Shown: positions 8,780-18,263, counted from the first letter of the stretch. The stretch is 64,000 bases of DNA from CAZRIE01 sp964600075 (GCA_964600075.1 CAZRIE010000009.1:1-64000); one strand, 5' to 3'. Numbers and translations are program-made. Notes: a model not told the origin generated them from the sequence alone.

Positions 8780-8813
8780 TAATTCGCAGAAATGCATCAT
8801 TTAAAACGCAACA

Positions 8814-10652
8814 TTGGAACCCTTCATCGTATCGGCACGAAAGTACAGACCCCAGACATTTAAAGATGTTGTGGGGCAGCAAGCCATTACCAATACGCTG
8901 AACAATGCCATCGAACAGAACCACTTGGCGCAGGCTCTATTGTTCTGTGGCCCTAGAGGGGTCGGGAAAACCACCTGTGCCCGTATTTTGGCAAAAAAAA
9001 TAAATCAAGATGGCACTGAAATTGAAGATGAAGATTTTGCATTTAATATTTTTGAGCTGGATGCCGCTTCCAATAATTCCGTCGACGATATTCGAAACCT
9101 TATTGACCAAGTTCGAATACCACCACAGGTAGGCAAATACAAAGTGTATATTATCGACGAGGTACACATGCTTTCGCAATCTGCCTTCAATGCATTTTTA
9201 AAGACTTTGGAAGAACCGCCAAAGCACGCCATCTTCATTTTAGCGACTACCGAAAAGCACAAGATAATCCCCACAATACTTTCACGTTGTCAAATATTCG
9301 ACTTTAAACGGATTACCGTCAAAGATGCTGCTGAATATTTAAAATATATATCGGAAAATCAAGGCATCGAAGCGGAAGACGATGCTTTACATATCATTGC
9401 TCAAAAAGCGGACGGGGCCATGCGAGACGCACTTTCTATTTTTGATAGGGTGGTCAGTTTTTCTGGAAAACAGCTCACACGAAAAGCTGTTACCGAAAAT
9501 CTAAATGTGCTCGATTATGACACCTATTTCGCAGCTACCGATTTGATTTTGGAACATAATATCCCCGAGTTGTTGCTCTTATTTAATAAAATTTTATCCT
9601 TAGGTTTTGATGGGCATCATTTTATTAGCGGACTTGCCTCGCATTTTCGTGATTTGATGGTATGCCAGCATCACGATACCATTAGCCTATTAGAGGTTGG
9701 CGATGGAGCTAAAAAACATTATTTAGAGCAGGCAAAAAAAACAGCAAATCAATTTTTGTTAAAAGCACTGGATATTGCGAACGACTGCGACCTCAAGTAT
9801 AAGACCAGCAAGAACCAACGACTTTTGGTGGAGCTCACCCTCATGAAATTAGCCTCTATCAATTTTAGGGGTGAAAAAAAAAACCTTGAATCGCCGGCAC
9901 TAGGCGATACTACTAGAGTTAACTTTATTGCACCCGCAGCTTTCTTTAAGGACCAAAAAACCGGTGTAACGATTGCCGAACAACAACCTGAGACAGTCGA
10001 AACAGTTCAACATAAAACTACCGAACCAGCTGCCCAGCACCTTTCTGCCAACTACGAAAACATAAATCACAACGCTGAGGAGACCGCAGTTGCCATGGCG
10101 GAAACCGAAATAGAAATTAAAAAAGATTCGAGTGCCGACAAGATTCCTGATTCGGAAACCACCAAAAAATTGAATATCGATATTGCATCGAAACGTATTT
10201 CCGCCTTATCTATTTCTAGTTTGAAGGCCAAGAAAGCGCATGAGGATAATAGAAAAGACGAGAGTATTGATGAAAGTCAATTGCCTAAAGCCATTTTTTC
10301 AGAAGAAGATATGCAACAACATTGGGCCGATTTCGTACACGATATCGATATCAAGGGACGAAAAATATTAGCATCAAATCTAAACGCTGACGTTCCGAAA
10401 CTGCTCAAAGAGAGCACAATCTCGATAGAGTTGCCCAATCATACCATGAAAAAAGAGATCGAGCGGGAACAGTACGACCTGATGGAATACCTGAAGGGAA
10501 AACTAAACAATCATTTCATCGATCTAAAAATTACCGTAAACGAAGAGCGGGCAAAAAAATTCGCTTTTACACCAGAAGAAAAGTATGAGAAACTTCGGGA
10601 GAAAAATCCGGCCATAGATCTACTCAGAAAAACCTTTGATCTAGACCTTTAA
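8814..10652 (+). CDS. dnaX: DNA polymerase III subunit gamma/tau
   Basis: DnaX is the AAA+ motor of the clamp loader that opens and loads the sliding clamp at the replication fork. The 612-residue protein has Walker A GPRGVGKT (46-53), Walker B IIDEVHML (about 113-120) and the SRC arginine finger (157-159). The four-cysteine zinc module normally placed between Walker A and B is absent; a short acidic stretch (about 64-75) stands in its place. After the ATPase and collar domains comes a low-complexity linker (about 370-470) and a tau-like C-terminal domain ending DLLRKTFDLDL. The start is TTG at 8814: an in-frame stop lies four codons upstream and the only nearby ATG (8792) is out of frame. 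Confidence 0.94.
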   Translation: MEPFIVSARKYRPQTFKDVVGQQAITNTLNNAIEQNHLAQALLFCGPRGVGKTTCARILAKKINQDGTEIEDEDFAFNIFELDAASNNSVDDIRNLIDQVRIPPQVGKYKVYIIDEVHMLSQSAFNAFLKTLEEPPKHAIFILATTEKHKIIPTILSRCQIFDFKRITVKDAAEYLKYISENQGIEAEDDALHIIAQKADGAMRDALSIFDRVVSFSGKQLTRKAVTENLNVLDYDTYFAATDLILEHNIPELLLLFNKILSLGFDGHHFISGLASHFRDLMVCQHHDTISLLEVGDGAKKHYLEQAKKTANQFLLKALDIANDCDLKYKTSKNQRLLVELTLMKLASINFRGEKKNLESPALGDTTRVNFIAPAAFFKDQKTGVTIAEQQPETVETVQHKTTEPAAQHLSANYENINHNAEETAVAMAETEIEIKKDSSADKIPDSETTKKLNIDIASKRISALSISSLKAKKAHEDNRKDESIDESQLPKAIFSEEDMQQHWADFVHDIDIKGRKILASNLNADVPKLLKESTISIELPNHTMKKEIEREQYDLMEYLKGKLNNHFIDLKITVNEERAKKFAFTPEEKYEKLREKNPAIDLLRKTFDLDL

Positions 10653-11000
10653 GCTTTTCTCGAAACGAATACGCAAGGCAAATATTAATAAAACTACAGA
10701 AACAATAAGAAGCCCACAAGCTTCTCTACCCCTTTCGATATTTACGATATCACCTTCTCCAATGGTAAATCCTTCAAATTTATCAGGCCATAATAAAAAT
10801 GTGCCGACCAGATAGACAACACACAAAACCGCTGAGGTCATAAAGTTTAGCCTTCCTAAAGCAAAAAGTATCGAAGTGAGTGCTGCAACTCCATATATGG
10901 CATACCACAATAGGGCATCTGGGTCGTTCTGCTGTACATAAGCCGCCCATATGAAAAGCAGTGCGAAAACAAGGGCTAAAATCTTGAATACATTCTTCAT
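10641..11000 (-). CDS. TMEM220-like membrane protein, 3' end of the ebo operon
   Basis: A 119-residue membrane protein with four predicted transmembrane helices, of the transmembrane family 220. The family's conserved NDPD (about 25-28) after the first helix and the ERGREACGLL stretch before the last helix are visible. Its function is unknown. The ATG at 11000 overlaps the stop of the eboF-like gene by 4 bases (ATGA), so it is translated from the same mRNA as the ebo genes and may be part of that system. It converges on dnaX with a 12-base overlap of stops. Confidence 0.82.
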   Translation of the reverse strand: MKNVFKILALVFALLFIWAAYVQQNDPDALLWYAIYGVAALTSILFALGRLNFMTSAVLCVVYLVGTFLLWPDKFEGFTIGEGDIVNIERGREACGLLIVSVVLLIFALRIRFEKSLKV

Positions 11001-12376
11001 GGGTTTTCGGTTATATGATTTTCCAAAATACTAAAAACTTCGGTCGCATCTACCTGTTTGGCAAAGGAAGCATTTACATTATCAGAAACCAAAATCGGAA
11101 AATCGGCTTTGTCTTCCGGTACTCTTCCGTGAGAACCCTTGACCAAACTGGCATCTAACGGAATGATATCCATAACCGTACGAAAGCCCATTTTTTTCTT
11201 TAGCAATTTACCGACTACTTTGGCCATCACCAGCTTATCTCTAGGGTTGGTGAGCATCTCGACCGGATCATAGCCCGGTTTCTTATGAATGTCTACCATA
11301 CGGGCATAATCGGGTGCCTTTTCATCATCCAACCAAAAATAGTAGGTGAACCAAGAATCGGAATCCGCTAAAACTACTAAATCCCCACAACGTTCGTGTG
11401 CCAAGTTCGCTTGGTTTATTTCTTCCCCTGATAAGACCTTTTCAACACCGGTTACCGTTTCCAATAGTGCCTTGACCTCTTGTTTTACGGATTGGTCATT
11501 CAGATAAATATGCGAAACTTGATGGTCTGCTACCGCAAAGGCGCTGCTTGCCCCCGCATCTAAAAGTTCAAGCCCTCTTTCAACACGAATGGCCACATAA
11601 CCTTTCGAACGCAAGATACGGTTCAGGTGTATGGGGTTTTTCACATTTGTTATTCCGTATTCGGAAAGAAGAATAACTTGAGCGTTCCGTTGCCGGAAAT
11701 ACTCAACTAATTGACGTACAACAGTATCGATTTCTTTTAGGTCTTTTTTAATTTTATCAAAATCAAGACCGTAACGTTGCAGATTATAGTCCAAATGGGG
11801 CAGGTACACCAACGATAAGGTCGGATTATGGATTTCATCTGTCCGGATGGCCGCATCGGCTATCCATTTACTGGACTTAATAGAAGTCTTTGGACCCCAA
11901 AACTGAAAAAGCGGAAATGTACCCAAGTCCGTCTGCAAGGTATCACGTAACTCTGCTGGATGGGAATAGATATCAGGAATCTTACGCCCATCGGCCAAAT
12001 AGTTGGGTCTAGGAGTTACGCTGTAATCGGCGGTCGAATACATATTGTACCACCAAAATAGGTTAGCACACGAAAAATGAGGGTCTTCCTTTTTAAGTTT
12101 GTCCCATATTTTTTCGCTTTCCACCAATTTATTCGACTGTTGCCAGAACTTTACCTCACATTCGTCTTTAAAATACCAGCCGTTACCCACGATACCATGT
12201 TCAGACGGAGACTTGCCGGTCAAATAGGTAGACTGAGCCGAACAAGTTACTGCAGGCAATACAGGATTAATATAGGCAGATCTACCGTTTTTAAGGAACG
12301 TTTCAATAAAGGGAGTATACTTGCCGATAAGGCGTTGCGTCAATCCGACCACATTTATGACTACCGTTTTTTTCAT
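10997..12376 (-). CDS. eboF: EboF-like alkaline phosphatase / nucleotide pyrophosphatase family protein
   Basis: A 459-residue member of the type I phosphodiesterase/nucleotide pyrophosphatase branch of the alkaline phosphatase superfamily. The catalytic Ser/Thr region is TCSAQSTYLTG (about 44-54), followed by the family's PSEHGIVGNGW; the later metal ligands are in HLDYNLQRYG (about 193-202) and KGSHGR (about 425-430). No signal peptide, so it acts in the cytoplasm. The ebo operon assignment comes from context: it starts directly after the eboE stop. In cyanobacteria the ebo genes help move a scytonemin precursor to the periplasm; the substrate of this hydrolase is unknown. Confidence 0.85.
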   Translation of the reverse strand: MKKTVVINVVGLTQRLIGKYTPFIETFLKNGRSAYINPVLPAVTCSAQSTYLTGKSPSEHGIVGNGWYFKDECEVKFWQQSNKLVESEKIWDKLKKEDPHFSCANLFWWYNMYSTADYSVTPRPNYLADGRKIPDIYSHPAELRDTLQTDLGTFPLFQFWGPKTSIKSSKWIADAAIRTDEIHNPTLSLVYLPHLDYNLQRYGLDFDKIKKDLKEIDTVVRQLVEYFRQRNAQVILLSEYGITNVKNPIHLNRILRSKGYVAIRVERGLELLDAGASSAFAVADHQVSHIYLNDQSVKQEVKALLETVTGVEKVLSGEEINQANLAHERCGDLVVLADSDSWFTYYFWLDDEKAPDYARMVDIHKKPGYDPVEMLTNPRDKLVMAKVVGKLLKKKMGFRTVMDIIPLDASLVKGSHGRVPEDKADFPILVSDNVNASFAKQVDATEVFSILENHITENP

Positions 12377-13573
12377 TTAAGTCAACTTGTCTTTTAGCCA
12401 GTCTATTTCGCGAATAATAGATTCGGAAAGACCTTTTTTAAGGGCATCTGGCAGCACATCCCACGTATAGGTTTCGATCTCAAGGTGCTCAGACACCGGA
12501 TGTTGCTTAATATATGCTATTACCTTCAAGATATGGTCTTGGGTAGAATATAGCTCCCCGAACCGTTCTAAAAAAATGGGAACGTGAAAGTGTGCCCTAA
12601 GTTCTTCAAACTCCCTTTGACCTTCCAGAACAATGGGAAGGTCATTATACGTCTTAACCTTTCCGTCAATCTTTTCCGTAACCTGGTGCAGATAGGTCGG
12701 CTCATCGAAAAGTGCCAAAGCTTCCCAAATCTTATCGTTTCCAGAAGCATTGGAAATAATTTTTAAGGCCGCGCTTACTTGTATCTTTCCGATATTGATT
12801 CCTGCTTTCTCGAACTTTTCAAAAGTATCCTCCGGTTCTTCATAGGCCAATGAAAAATGGCAGATGTCGTAGCAAACCGTAATGTAGCGAGAAATAATTG
12901 CTATCGCCTCATTATCGTTCTTTCCCAACTTTTGAATCAAGACCGGCGTGACAATTGGTAAAAGATATTTTGAAAAAAAATGAAGCACCTCATCGCTATT
13001 TTCAAGCATACCATCGGGTTCTGGTTCGATATCGAGATGTAGATATTTTCCAGAAGTAGTTTCCAAATTATACAGATGGAGAATGATTTCGGTCAAATGT
13101 TCGGCTCCTTTGGTAAAGGCCTGATGTGACTCATCTTTCGATTCATGCCAATATTTATAGCTTATTGGCGAAGTTGAGATGCCCCCGGAAATACCATCGG
13201 GCAATAACTTGGCCAACTGATCGAACAAACGTTTGGTATATACCACTCGTTCCGTAGTTGTCCAGTCCGGTGCATGCACGTCTTCTTTGACGCGTTCGTT
13301 ATGAAAGTTTCCATAGGGAAATCCGTTCATGGTAAAAACATAAACCTCATTTTCAACCAACCACTTTTGGAATTCGATAAGATTTTTCCCTACTCCCAAT
13401 TCTTCGCTCGCCTTATTAGATAAACGGAGGCCCAATCCGAAAGGTTTATTAGCCGATACGTACTTTTTTATTTTAGGAACATGTTCTTTAAGGCTAGCAA
13501 AGGTAGTTGCCCAATCAAACCCAGGGTGGATGTTGGTGCAATAGGTGAGCTGAAAATTTTCGTCGATATGCAA
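12377..13573 (-). CDS. eboE: EboE, TIM-barrel metabolite traffic protein
   Basis: A 398-residue protein of the xylose-isomerase-like TIM-barrel fold, matching the EboE family: NFQLTYCTNIHPGFDW at the N-terminus, GEx-type acidic residues in LHLDIEPEPDG (about 183-193) and the VCYDICHFSLAYE segment (about 234-246), which supply likely metal ligands. No signal peptide. The start is TTG at 13573, two bases after the eboD stop, and the stop abuts the ATG of eboF with no gap, so the genes are tightly coupled. The chemical step is unknown in all organisms; a role in metabolite export precursors is inferred from cyanobacterial genetics. Confidence 0.88.
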   Translation of the reverse strand: MHIDENFQLTYCTNIHPGFDWATTFASLKEHVPKIKKYVSANKPFGLGLRLSNKASEELGVGKNLIEFQKWLVENEVYVFTMNGFPYGNFHNERVKEDVHAPDWTTTERVVYTKRLFDQLAKLLPDGISGGISTSPISYKYWHESKDESHQAFTKGAEHLTEIILHLYNLETTSGKYLHLDIEPEPDGMLENSDEVLHFFSKYLLPIVTPVLIQKLGKNDNEAIAIISRYITVCYDICHFSLAYEEPEDTFEKFEKAGINIGKIQVSAALKIISNASGNDKIWEALALFDEPTYLHQVTEKIDGKVKTYNDLPIVLEGQREFEELRAHFHVPIFLERFGELYSTQDHILKVIAYIKQHPVSEHLEIETYTWDVLPDALKKGLSESIIREIDWLKDKLT

Positions 13574-13575
13574 GG

Positions 13576-14736
13576 CTAAGCTACTTTGGGCTTGGAGATT
13601 TCGTTTACCAAATTTAAGGCCTTTTTCATAATGTTCATATCGATTTCATGAACATCATGCTTTTTACCAATATCGGATATTAAGGTAATGGTCAATTCAC
13701 CCCCTAGATGCTCTCTGAACTCTTGGATGCCTTTTAGCAGTTGACCCATTTCCTTTTCCGTCGCAATAGGAAAACTTAAATCGAAACCTATATTTCGAAA
13801 AACCACGACAATCCGGTTAAAGTCTTTCTCACTGATCAGGCCTATTAAGTAGGCATACGAAAGGTCTAGAACAATACCTTTGGCTACGGCTTCTCCATGC
13901 CGTAACGAATAGTTCGTCATATGCTCAAGCTTATGGGCCGCCCAATGACCAAAATCTAAAGGTCTAGAAGAACCGCTCTCAAAGGGATCGCCCCCTTTCG
14001 CGATATGGTTCATGTGCATCTCTGCACATCGATATATGGTATACTGCATGGCTACCACATCTCTATTCGCTAACTTTCGAGCGTTTTTTTCTAAGTATTC
14101 GAAAAAAATAGCGTCATTAATTAAAGCAACTTTTAAGGCTTCCGCTATACCGGCGATCCAATCACGCTGTTCCAAGGTTTTCAAAAAATCAGTATCGTTG
14201 ATTATAGCATAAGGCGGAGCAAAGGTTCCTATAAAGTTCTTCTTCCCGAAGAAATTAATACTGTTTTTGACCCCTACAGCAGAATCGTTCTGGGAAAGCA
14301 CAGTTGTTGGAACACGAATCAGTTTAACGCCCCTATGCCCAATCGCAGCAGCATATCCTGCCATATCGATAATCGCTCCGCCACCTATAACGATTACAAA
14401 AGAATGACGACAAATAGCATATCTATTGATTGCCTCCAGTATGTCGTTTACGTTGGTCTCATCATTTTTACATGCTTCGCCACCTTGCACAACTAGACTC
14501 TTGGTATGCAAGAGGTTACTACTATATTTTTCACAATAAGAAGCAATATTTTCCAACAATGAAGGGTGCGCTTCAACTACGCCATCGTCAATAACAAAAA
14601 GTAGTTTTACCGGCTCATCTTTATATTCTTGAACAATTTTTTTGAACAAGGTATTTTCACCACCGAACAAATTCTCCGTAAAATGGAGGCTGTAACGGTA
14701 GGAAACCTGAAAATTCTGTTCTATAGTCTTAAACAT
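13576..14736 (-). CDS. eboD: EboD, 3-dehydroquinate synthase-like protein
   Basis: A 386-residue sugar-phosphate cyclase of the dehydroquinate synthase superfamily. The NAD-binding GGG is at 118-120 (VIGGGAIID), the VPTTVLSQNDSAVG loop follows (142-155), and metal ligands fit Glu199 (GIAEALK) and His residues in DFGHWAAHKLEH (261-272) and RHGEAV (279-284). The family includes AroB, amino-DHQ synthase and sedulose-phosphate cyclases; here the ebo context, not the sequence, makes a shikimate role unlikely. Lies 31 bases after eboC. The product it makes is not known. Confidence 0.9.
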   Translation of the reverse strand: MFKTIEQNFQVSYRYSLHFTENLFGGENTLFKKIVQEYKDEPVKLLFVIDDGVVEAHPSLLENIASYCEKYSSNLLHTKSLVVQGGEACKNDETNVNDILEAINRYAICRHSFVIVIGGGAIIDMAGYAAAIGHRGVKLIRVPTTVLSQNDSAVGVKNSINFFGKKNFIGTFAPPYAIINDTDFLKTLEQRDWIAGIAEALKVALINDAIFFEYLEKNARKLANRDVVAMQYTIYRCAEMHMNHIAKGGDPFESGSSRPLDFGHWAAHKLEHMTNYSLRHGEAVAKGIVLDLSYAYLIGLISEKDFNRIVVVFRNIGFDLSFPIATEKEMGQLLKGIQEFREHLGGELTITLISDIGKKHDVHEIDMNIMKKALNLVNEISKPKVA

Positions 14737-14767
14737 TTTATTTATTTTAGAGGCCTATCAGTTAGTC

Positions 14768-15670
14768 TCAAGTAACTGCGAAAAGTTTGGATAAGCCCAT
14801 GGATATAGGCAACAAAGCTAATATGAGCAATCCATACCACCAAACCGAAAATGTAACTCCCAATGCAGCATCCAATACGATTAATGACATAACACCGGCA
14901 ATTACCGCCTTCTTAATATTCTTGGGCGAATTCTCGGAATGTGCCCTTAACAAGGGTCGAAAAACCAGAAAGCCGAACAGTGTTAAATATGATAACGTTG
15001 TCAAAACAGAATCCGTATAAAAATAGGCAATTGCCAGCACAGCTAAGATTACCACGCCGTAAAGAACGCCCGCCAAAACAATGTGATTTTTATTCTTCCC
15101 ATGTACTTCTCCCCTACTTATTAGTGTTATGGCAAAAATATAAACGATAGGGATTATGGCTAGCCACCAATACGTCAAATTTTCTAAAATCGACATACCC
15201 AAAATAAGGTTCAACCCTCTACAGAGCCCCATACTCAAAGGCCCAAAAAAGTCATATTTTTTTGCTATTGCATCATAAAGTAGAATCGAAAAGGCTAGGG
15301 TAGTTGCAATAACTCCTGACAAATTAGATACTAAAAAAGCCAGTAGAATTCCAATCGTCAAGACCAGACCTCCATAAACCGCTGCTGATTTCAACGAAAT
15401 TATCCCTCTCGGAATAGGACGCTCCGGGCGTTCGAGCACGTCAATTTTGTAATCGAAAACATCATTCAATATGACCCCCCCGGCATACAGGAAGACCGAG
15501 GCAAAAACCAGATAAAGTACATCAAGAAAAGGGATGGACCCTAAGAAGTCCGTTCTTAGGGTATTCGAAATAATTCCGGCAATGGCAACTCCTGCCAAAA
15601 TATCGGCGGCCGCAGTAGGCAGGTTGGCAGGTCGGGCCAATCGGGCGTAGCCAAGAAGTACTAGGTTCAT
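14768..15670 (-). CDS. eboC: EboC, UbiA-family prenyltransferase
   Basis: A 300-residue membrane protein of the UbiA superfamily with about nine transmembrane helices. The first Asp-rich motif is NDVFDYKID (about 67-75), followed by the RPIPRG stretch; the second is DAIAKKYDF (about 132-140). UbiA enzymes join polyprenyl diphosphates to aromatic or sugar acceptors, so within the ebo set it may prenylate or carry the transported metabolite. Its ATG shares one base with the eboB stop (TAATG), showing translational coupling. Confidence 0.9.
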   Translation of the reverse strand: MNLVLLGYARLARPANLPTAAADILAGVAIAGIISNTLRTDFLGSIPFLDVLYLVFASVFLYAGGVILNDVFDYKIDVLERPERPIPRGIISLKSAAVYGGLVLTIGILLAFLVSNLSGVIATTLAFSILLYDAIAKKYDFFGPLSMGLCRGLNLILGMSILENLTYWWLAIIPIVYIFAITLISRGEVHGKNKNHIVLAGVLYGVVILAVLAIAYFYTDSVLTTLSYLTLFGFLVFRPLLRAHSENSPKNIKKAVIAGVMSLIVLDAALGVTFSVWWYGLLILALLPISMGLSKLFAVT

Positions 15671-16578
15671 TATTTAATCTGGTCAGCGTCGATTCTAGGT
15701 TCTTGACCTCTCAAAACGCTATTATCATTAAACAATTGAGCCTGATTTATTCCTACAGGCTTGAGCCAGTGCTCTTCCTTCATCTTACCATTGGTACCGA
15801 AAATGTCCAGAGCATTTTGGTAACATGTTTTGACGACGTCTTCTTTGGCAACACCTCTTCTTAACATTAATGAAGCCGTTTTGGGTACGGCTAATGGATC
15901 GCTCACACCCCAATCTGCAGAACTGTCGACAATAATATTGGTGCTGCCAAATTTTTTGACCACCTCGACCATACGCTCGTTGCCCATTTTTGTCTTTGGA
16001 TAGATTGTAAATGCTGCTATGAACCCTCGATCCAAAACATCTTTGACCGTTTCTTCATTGTTATGGTCGATAACCACTTTTGATGGGTCTAGACCATGCT
16101 CTATGCATACTTCCATACTCTTCAATGTACCGGCTTTTTTATCACGATGCGGTGTATGAACCTGAACGACCATATCGAGTTCTTTGGCCATATCAAGCTG
16201 CATTCTAAAATATCTATCCTCTGCGGGGGTTTGATCATCGTAACCGATTTCACCTACCGCCACAACATTTTCTTTATGTAGATATAACGGCAACAACTCT
16301 ATTACTTGTTCAGCCAAAGCTTCATTATTGGCCTCTTTTGAATTCAGTCCAATAGTACAATAATGTTGAATTCCGAACTGACTGGCCCTAAAACGCTCCC
16401 AACCGACCAGACTACTGTAATAATCTTGAAAAGACCCAACCTGCGTTCTCGGTTGCCCCAACCAGAAAGAAGGTTCGATTATCGCCACTACTCCGGCTGC
16501 CGCCATAGCCTCATAATCATCGGTGGTACGCGACGACATGTGTACATGTGGGTCGATGATCATCATTTTATCTTCCAT
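15670..16578 (-). CDS. eboB: EboB, TatD-like metal-dependent hydrolase
   Basis: A 302-residue TIM-barrel hydrolase of the TatD/amidohydrolase type. The HxH metal motif is in IDPHVHM near the N-terminus, further ligands are Glu in VGEIGYDD (about 107-114), His in VQVHTPHRDK and His in VVIDHNNEE, and the last Asp in IVDSSADWG. It differs from typical TatD DNases in its central region and matches the EboB branch. ATG at 16578 (MEDKMM) is preferred because it follows the eboA stop by two bases; a further ATG lies upstream at 16602 inside eboA. Substrate unknown. Confidence 0.88.
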   Translation of the reverse strand: MEDKMMIIDPHVHMSSRTTDDYEAMAAAGVVAIIEPSFWLGQPRTQVGSFQDYYSSLVGWERFRASQFGIQHYCTIGLNSKEANNEALAEQVIELLPLYLHKENVVAVGEIGYDDQTPAEDRYFRMQLDMAKELDMVVQVHTPHRDKKAGTLKSMEVCIEHGLDPSKVVIDHNNEETVKDVLDRGFIAAFTIYPKTKMGNERMVEVVKKFGSTNIIVDSSADWGVSDPLAVPKTASLMLRRGVAKEDVVKTCYQNALDIFGTNGKMKEEHWLKPVGINQAQLFNDNSVLRGQEPRIDADQIK

Positions 16579-16580
16579 AT

Positions 16581-17438
16581 TCAATTTTTTATATTTTCCC
16601 AAGTAACTTTTTGATTGACTACTTGTTCGTATACTTCAGGATACTTTTTCAAAAGTTGTTTCGCCTCGATTTTATCAGAATTGTAGCAGCACAAAGCCCC
16701 GACCTTATTTTCTACGGCATTACCGCTTTTCAATAAACGTTCCATATCAACAAGGAGGTTATCATTTAAAAAACCGGAAACCGGTCGCCAAAACAGTGGA
16801 TCGATATCTCGAGAAGCTGCCCATCTTTCATGTGCGTAGTCAGCTATAATTCGGGTTAAATCTTTGTTTGCCCTACCATCGACTTCCAAAATATTTGAAA
16901 GATCAAGTTGCATAAAAGCAGCTTTCAAATACATCTGGTTCCATTCTTGGTCGTTGAAGAATTGTGCCGGATATGGGTTTTTCATACTAATGGCTTCAAA
17001 GACCGTAGAAATATTAGTGCGAAGTGCTTCGACAGCCACATGCTTGTAATTTTCGGCATCGGGTAATAAAATCAAATACTTTAAAAACGTTACCAACTCA
17101 CCCGAATCGGCAACTTGAATAAGGTTTGCAACTTTAGGTCGAAAATAGCTACTATTTTCAATAAGCACCTTAGAAAGTAAATAAATTCTAGCCACTTCAA
17201 GCACATCGGAATACTGCTTTTTTAAGTAATCTGCTAAAGCATCGTTTTGAACCTCAATCACCAATACTTTTGTCTTATTTACTTTGCTGGCCAATAAACT
17301 ATACGTTAGGTAAAGTTCTTTTGCAGATTCTGTATTTATAATGGTGTCGATCTTGGCTTGAAGCCAAGAAATTTGAGCCTCGTCAAGATTCCTCTTTAAT
17401 AACGACTGTAGTTCTTGATCGGTATGGGTAAACTTCAT
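16581..17438 (-). CDS. eboA: EboA family metabolite traffic protein
   Basis: A 285-residue, mostly alpha-helical soluble protein, the first gene of the ebo operon. It carries no enzyme motif that I can see; it matches the EboA pattern in length, helical make-up and position upstream of the TatD-like gene. In cyanobacteria EboA is needed for the same export phenotype as the other ebo genes, with unknown mechanism. The gene is followed by eboB after 2 bases and is preceded by a 166-base divergent region shared with miaE. Confidence 0.82.
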   Translation of the reverse strand: MKFTHTDQELQSLLKRNLDEAQISWLQAKIDTIINTESAKELYLTYSLLASKVNKTKVLVIEVQNDALADYLKKQYSDVLEVARIYLLSKVLIENSSYFRPKVANLIQVADSGELVTFLKYLILLPDAENYKHVAVEALRTNISTVFEAISMKNPYPAQFFNDQEWNQMYLKAAFMQLDLSNILEVDGRANKDLTRIIADYAHERWAASRDIDPLFWRPVSGFLNDNLLVDMERLLKSGNAVENKVGALCCYNSDKIEAKQLLKKYPEVYEQVVNQKVTWENIKN

Positions 17439-17508
17439 ATTTTTCTTCGACTCTAAAATGGTAAGTCTTTGTTTATCTTTTTTAATCCCTAAAAAAGATA
17501 ACTCTTTA

Positions 17509-17516
17509 CAAAGCTA
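17509..17516 (-). promoter_or_regulatory. Possible -7 box of the ebo operon
   Basis: TAGCTTTG on the minus strand matches TAnnTTTG about 70 bases upstream of eboA. No TTG at the proper distance was seen, so the call is tentative. Confidence 0.33.
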
Positions 17517-17604
17517 ATTATTATTAAGGGAATCGAGATATTTGCACGTCAAATTCTCTTCTTCAATACGAAACATTCTTGCTAATTTTACAAAAAATAG
17601 AACT

Positions 17605-18186
17605 ATGCTAGGCCTAAAGCTTCCTACTGACCCAAGATGGGTAAATATCGTTGAAAAAAATATCGATGAAATATTAATCGACCATGCCTATTGCGAACAA
17701 AAAGCTGCCAGTACGGCAATTTCCTTAATTGTCGGTTTTCCAGAATATACCGAACTGGTAGAAGAGATGATTGCACTTTCACGTGAAGAAATGGCCCATT
17801 TTAAAATGGTACACGATAGAATCGTTGCCAGGGGCCAAAAATTGGGTAGGGATAGAAAAGATGAATATGTAGTCGAATTGACGAAATTCTTCCCAAAAGG
17901 TGGGAGCCGACCCACGCAGTTGATTCATCGACTTTTGTATGCCGCGCTTATTGAGGCCAGAAGCTGCGAACGTTTTCGATTACTTTCAGAGGAACTTCAG
18001 GACAAAGAACTTGCCGATTTTTATTATAGGCTAATGGTCAGTGAGGCAGGGCACTATACGATGTTCTTGAAATTCGCCAGACGATATGGAGACCGTAAGG
18101 AAGTCGATGAAAAATGGGGGTCTTTATTGGAATTCGAGGCTTCGATAATGAAAAAGTTGGGTAAAAAGGAGACTATCCACGGATAA
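17605..18186 (+). CDS. miaE: tRNA-(ms2io6A)-hydroxylase
   Basis: MiaE is a diiron monooxygenase that hydroxylates the isopentenyl group of ms2i6A at position 37 of tRNAs. The 193-residue protein shows the ferritin-like ligand pattern: Glu in IDHAYCEQKAA, ExxH in EEMAHF, Glu in EARSCERF and ExxH in SEAGHY. ATG at 17605 (MLGLKLPTD) matches the family start, and the longer frame from 17542 adds residues typical of non-coding leader. It diverges from the ebo operon and has no operon partner. Confidence 0.92.
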   Translation: MLGLKLPTDPRWVNIVEKNIDEILIDHAYCEQKAASTAISLIVGFPEYTELVEEMIALSREEMAHFKMVHDRIVARGQKLGRDRKDEYVVELTKFFPKGGSRPTQLIHRLLYAALIEARSCERFRLLSEELQDKELADFYYRLMVSEAGHYTMFLKFARRYGDRKEVDEKWGSLLEFEASIMKKLGKKETIHG

Positions 18187-18263
18187 CAAAAAGGTTGCCA
18201 GTATCATGTTTGCAGACCTAAAACAGGAAACATTAGCAGCTGTAACCGTATAATTCTATCCAA

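Noticed and set aside
8709..8924. 71-residue minus-strand frame across the rnpB promoter and dnaX start
   Set aside because: It overlaps the RNase P RNA promoter and the start of dnaX; no conserved features.
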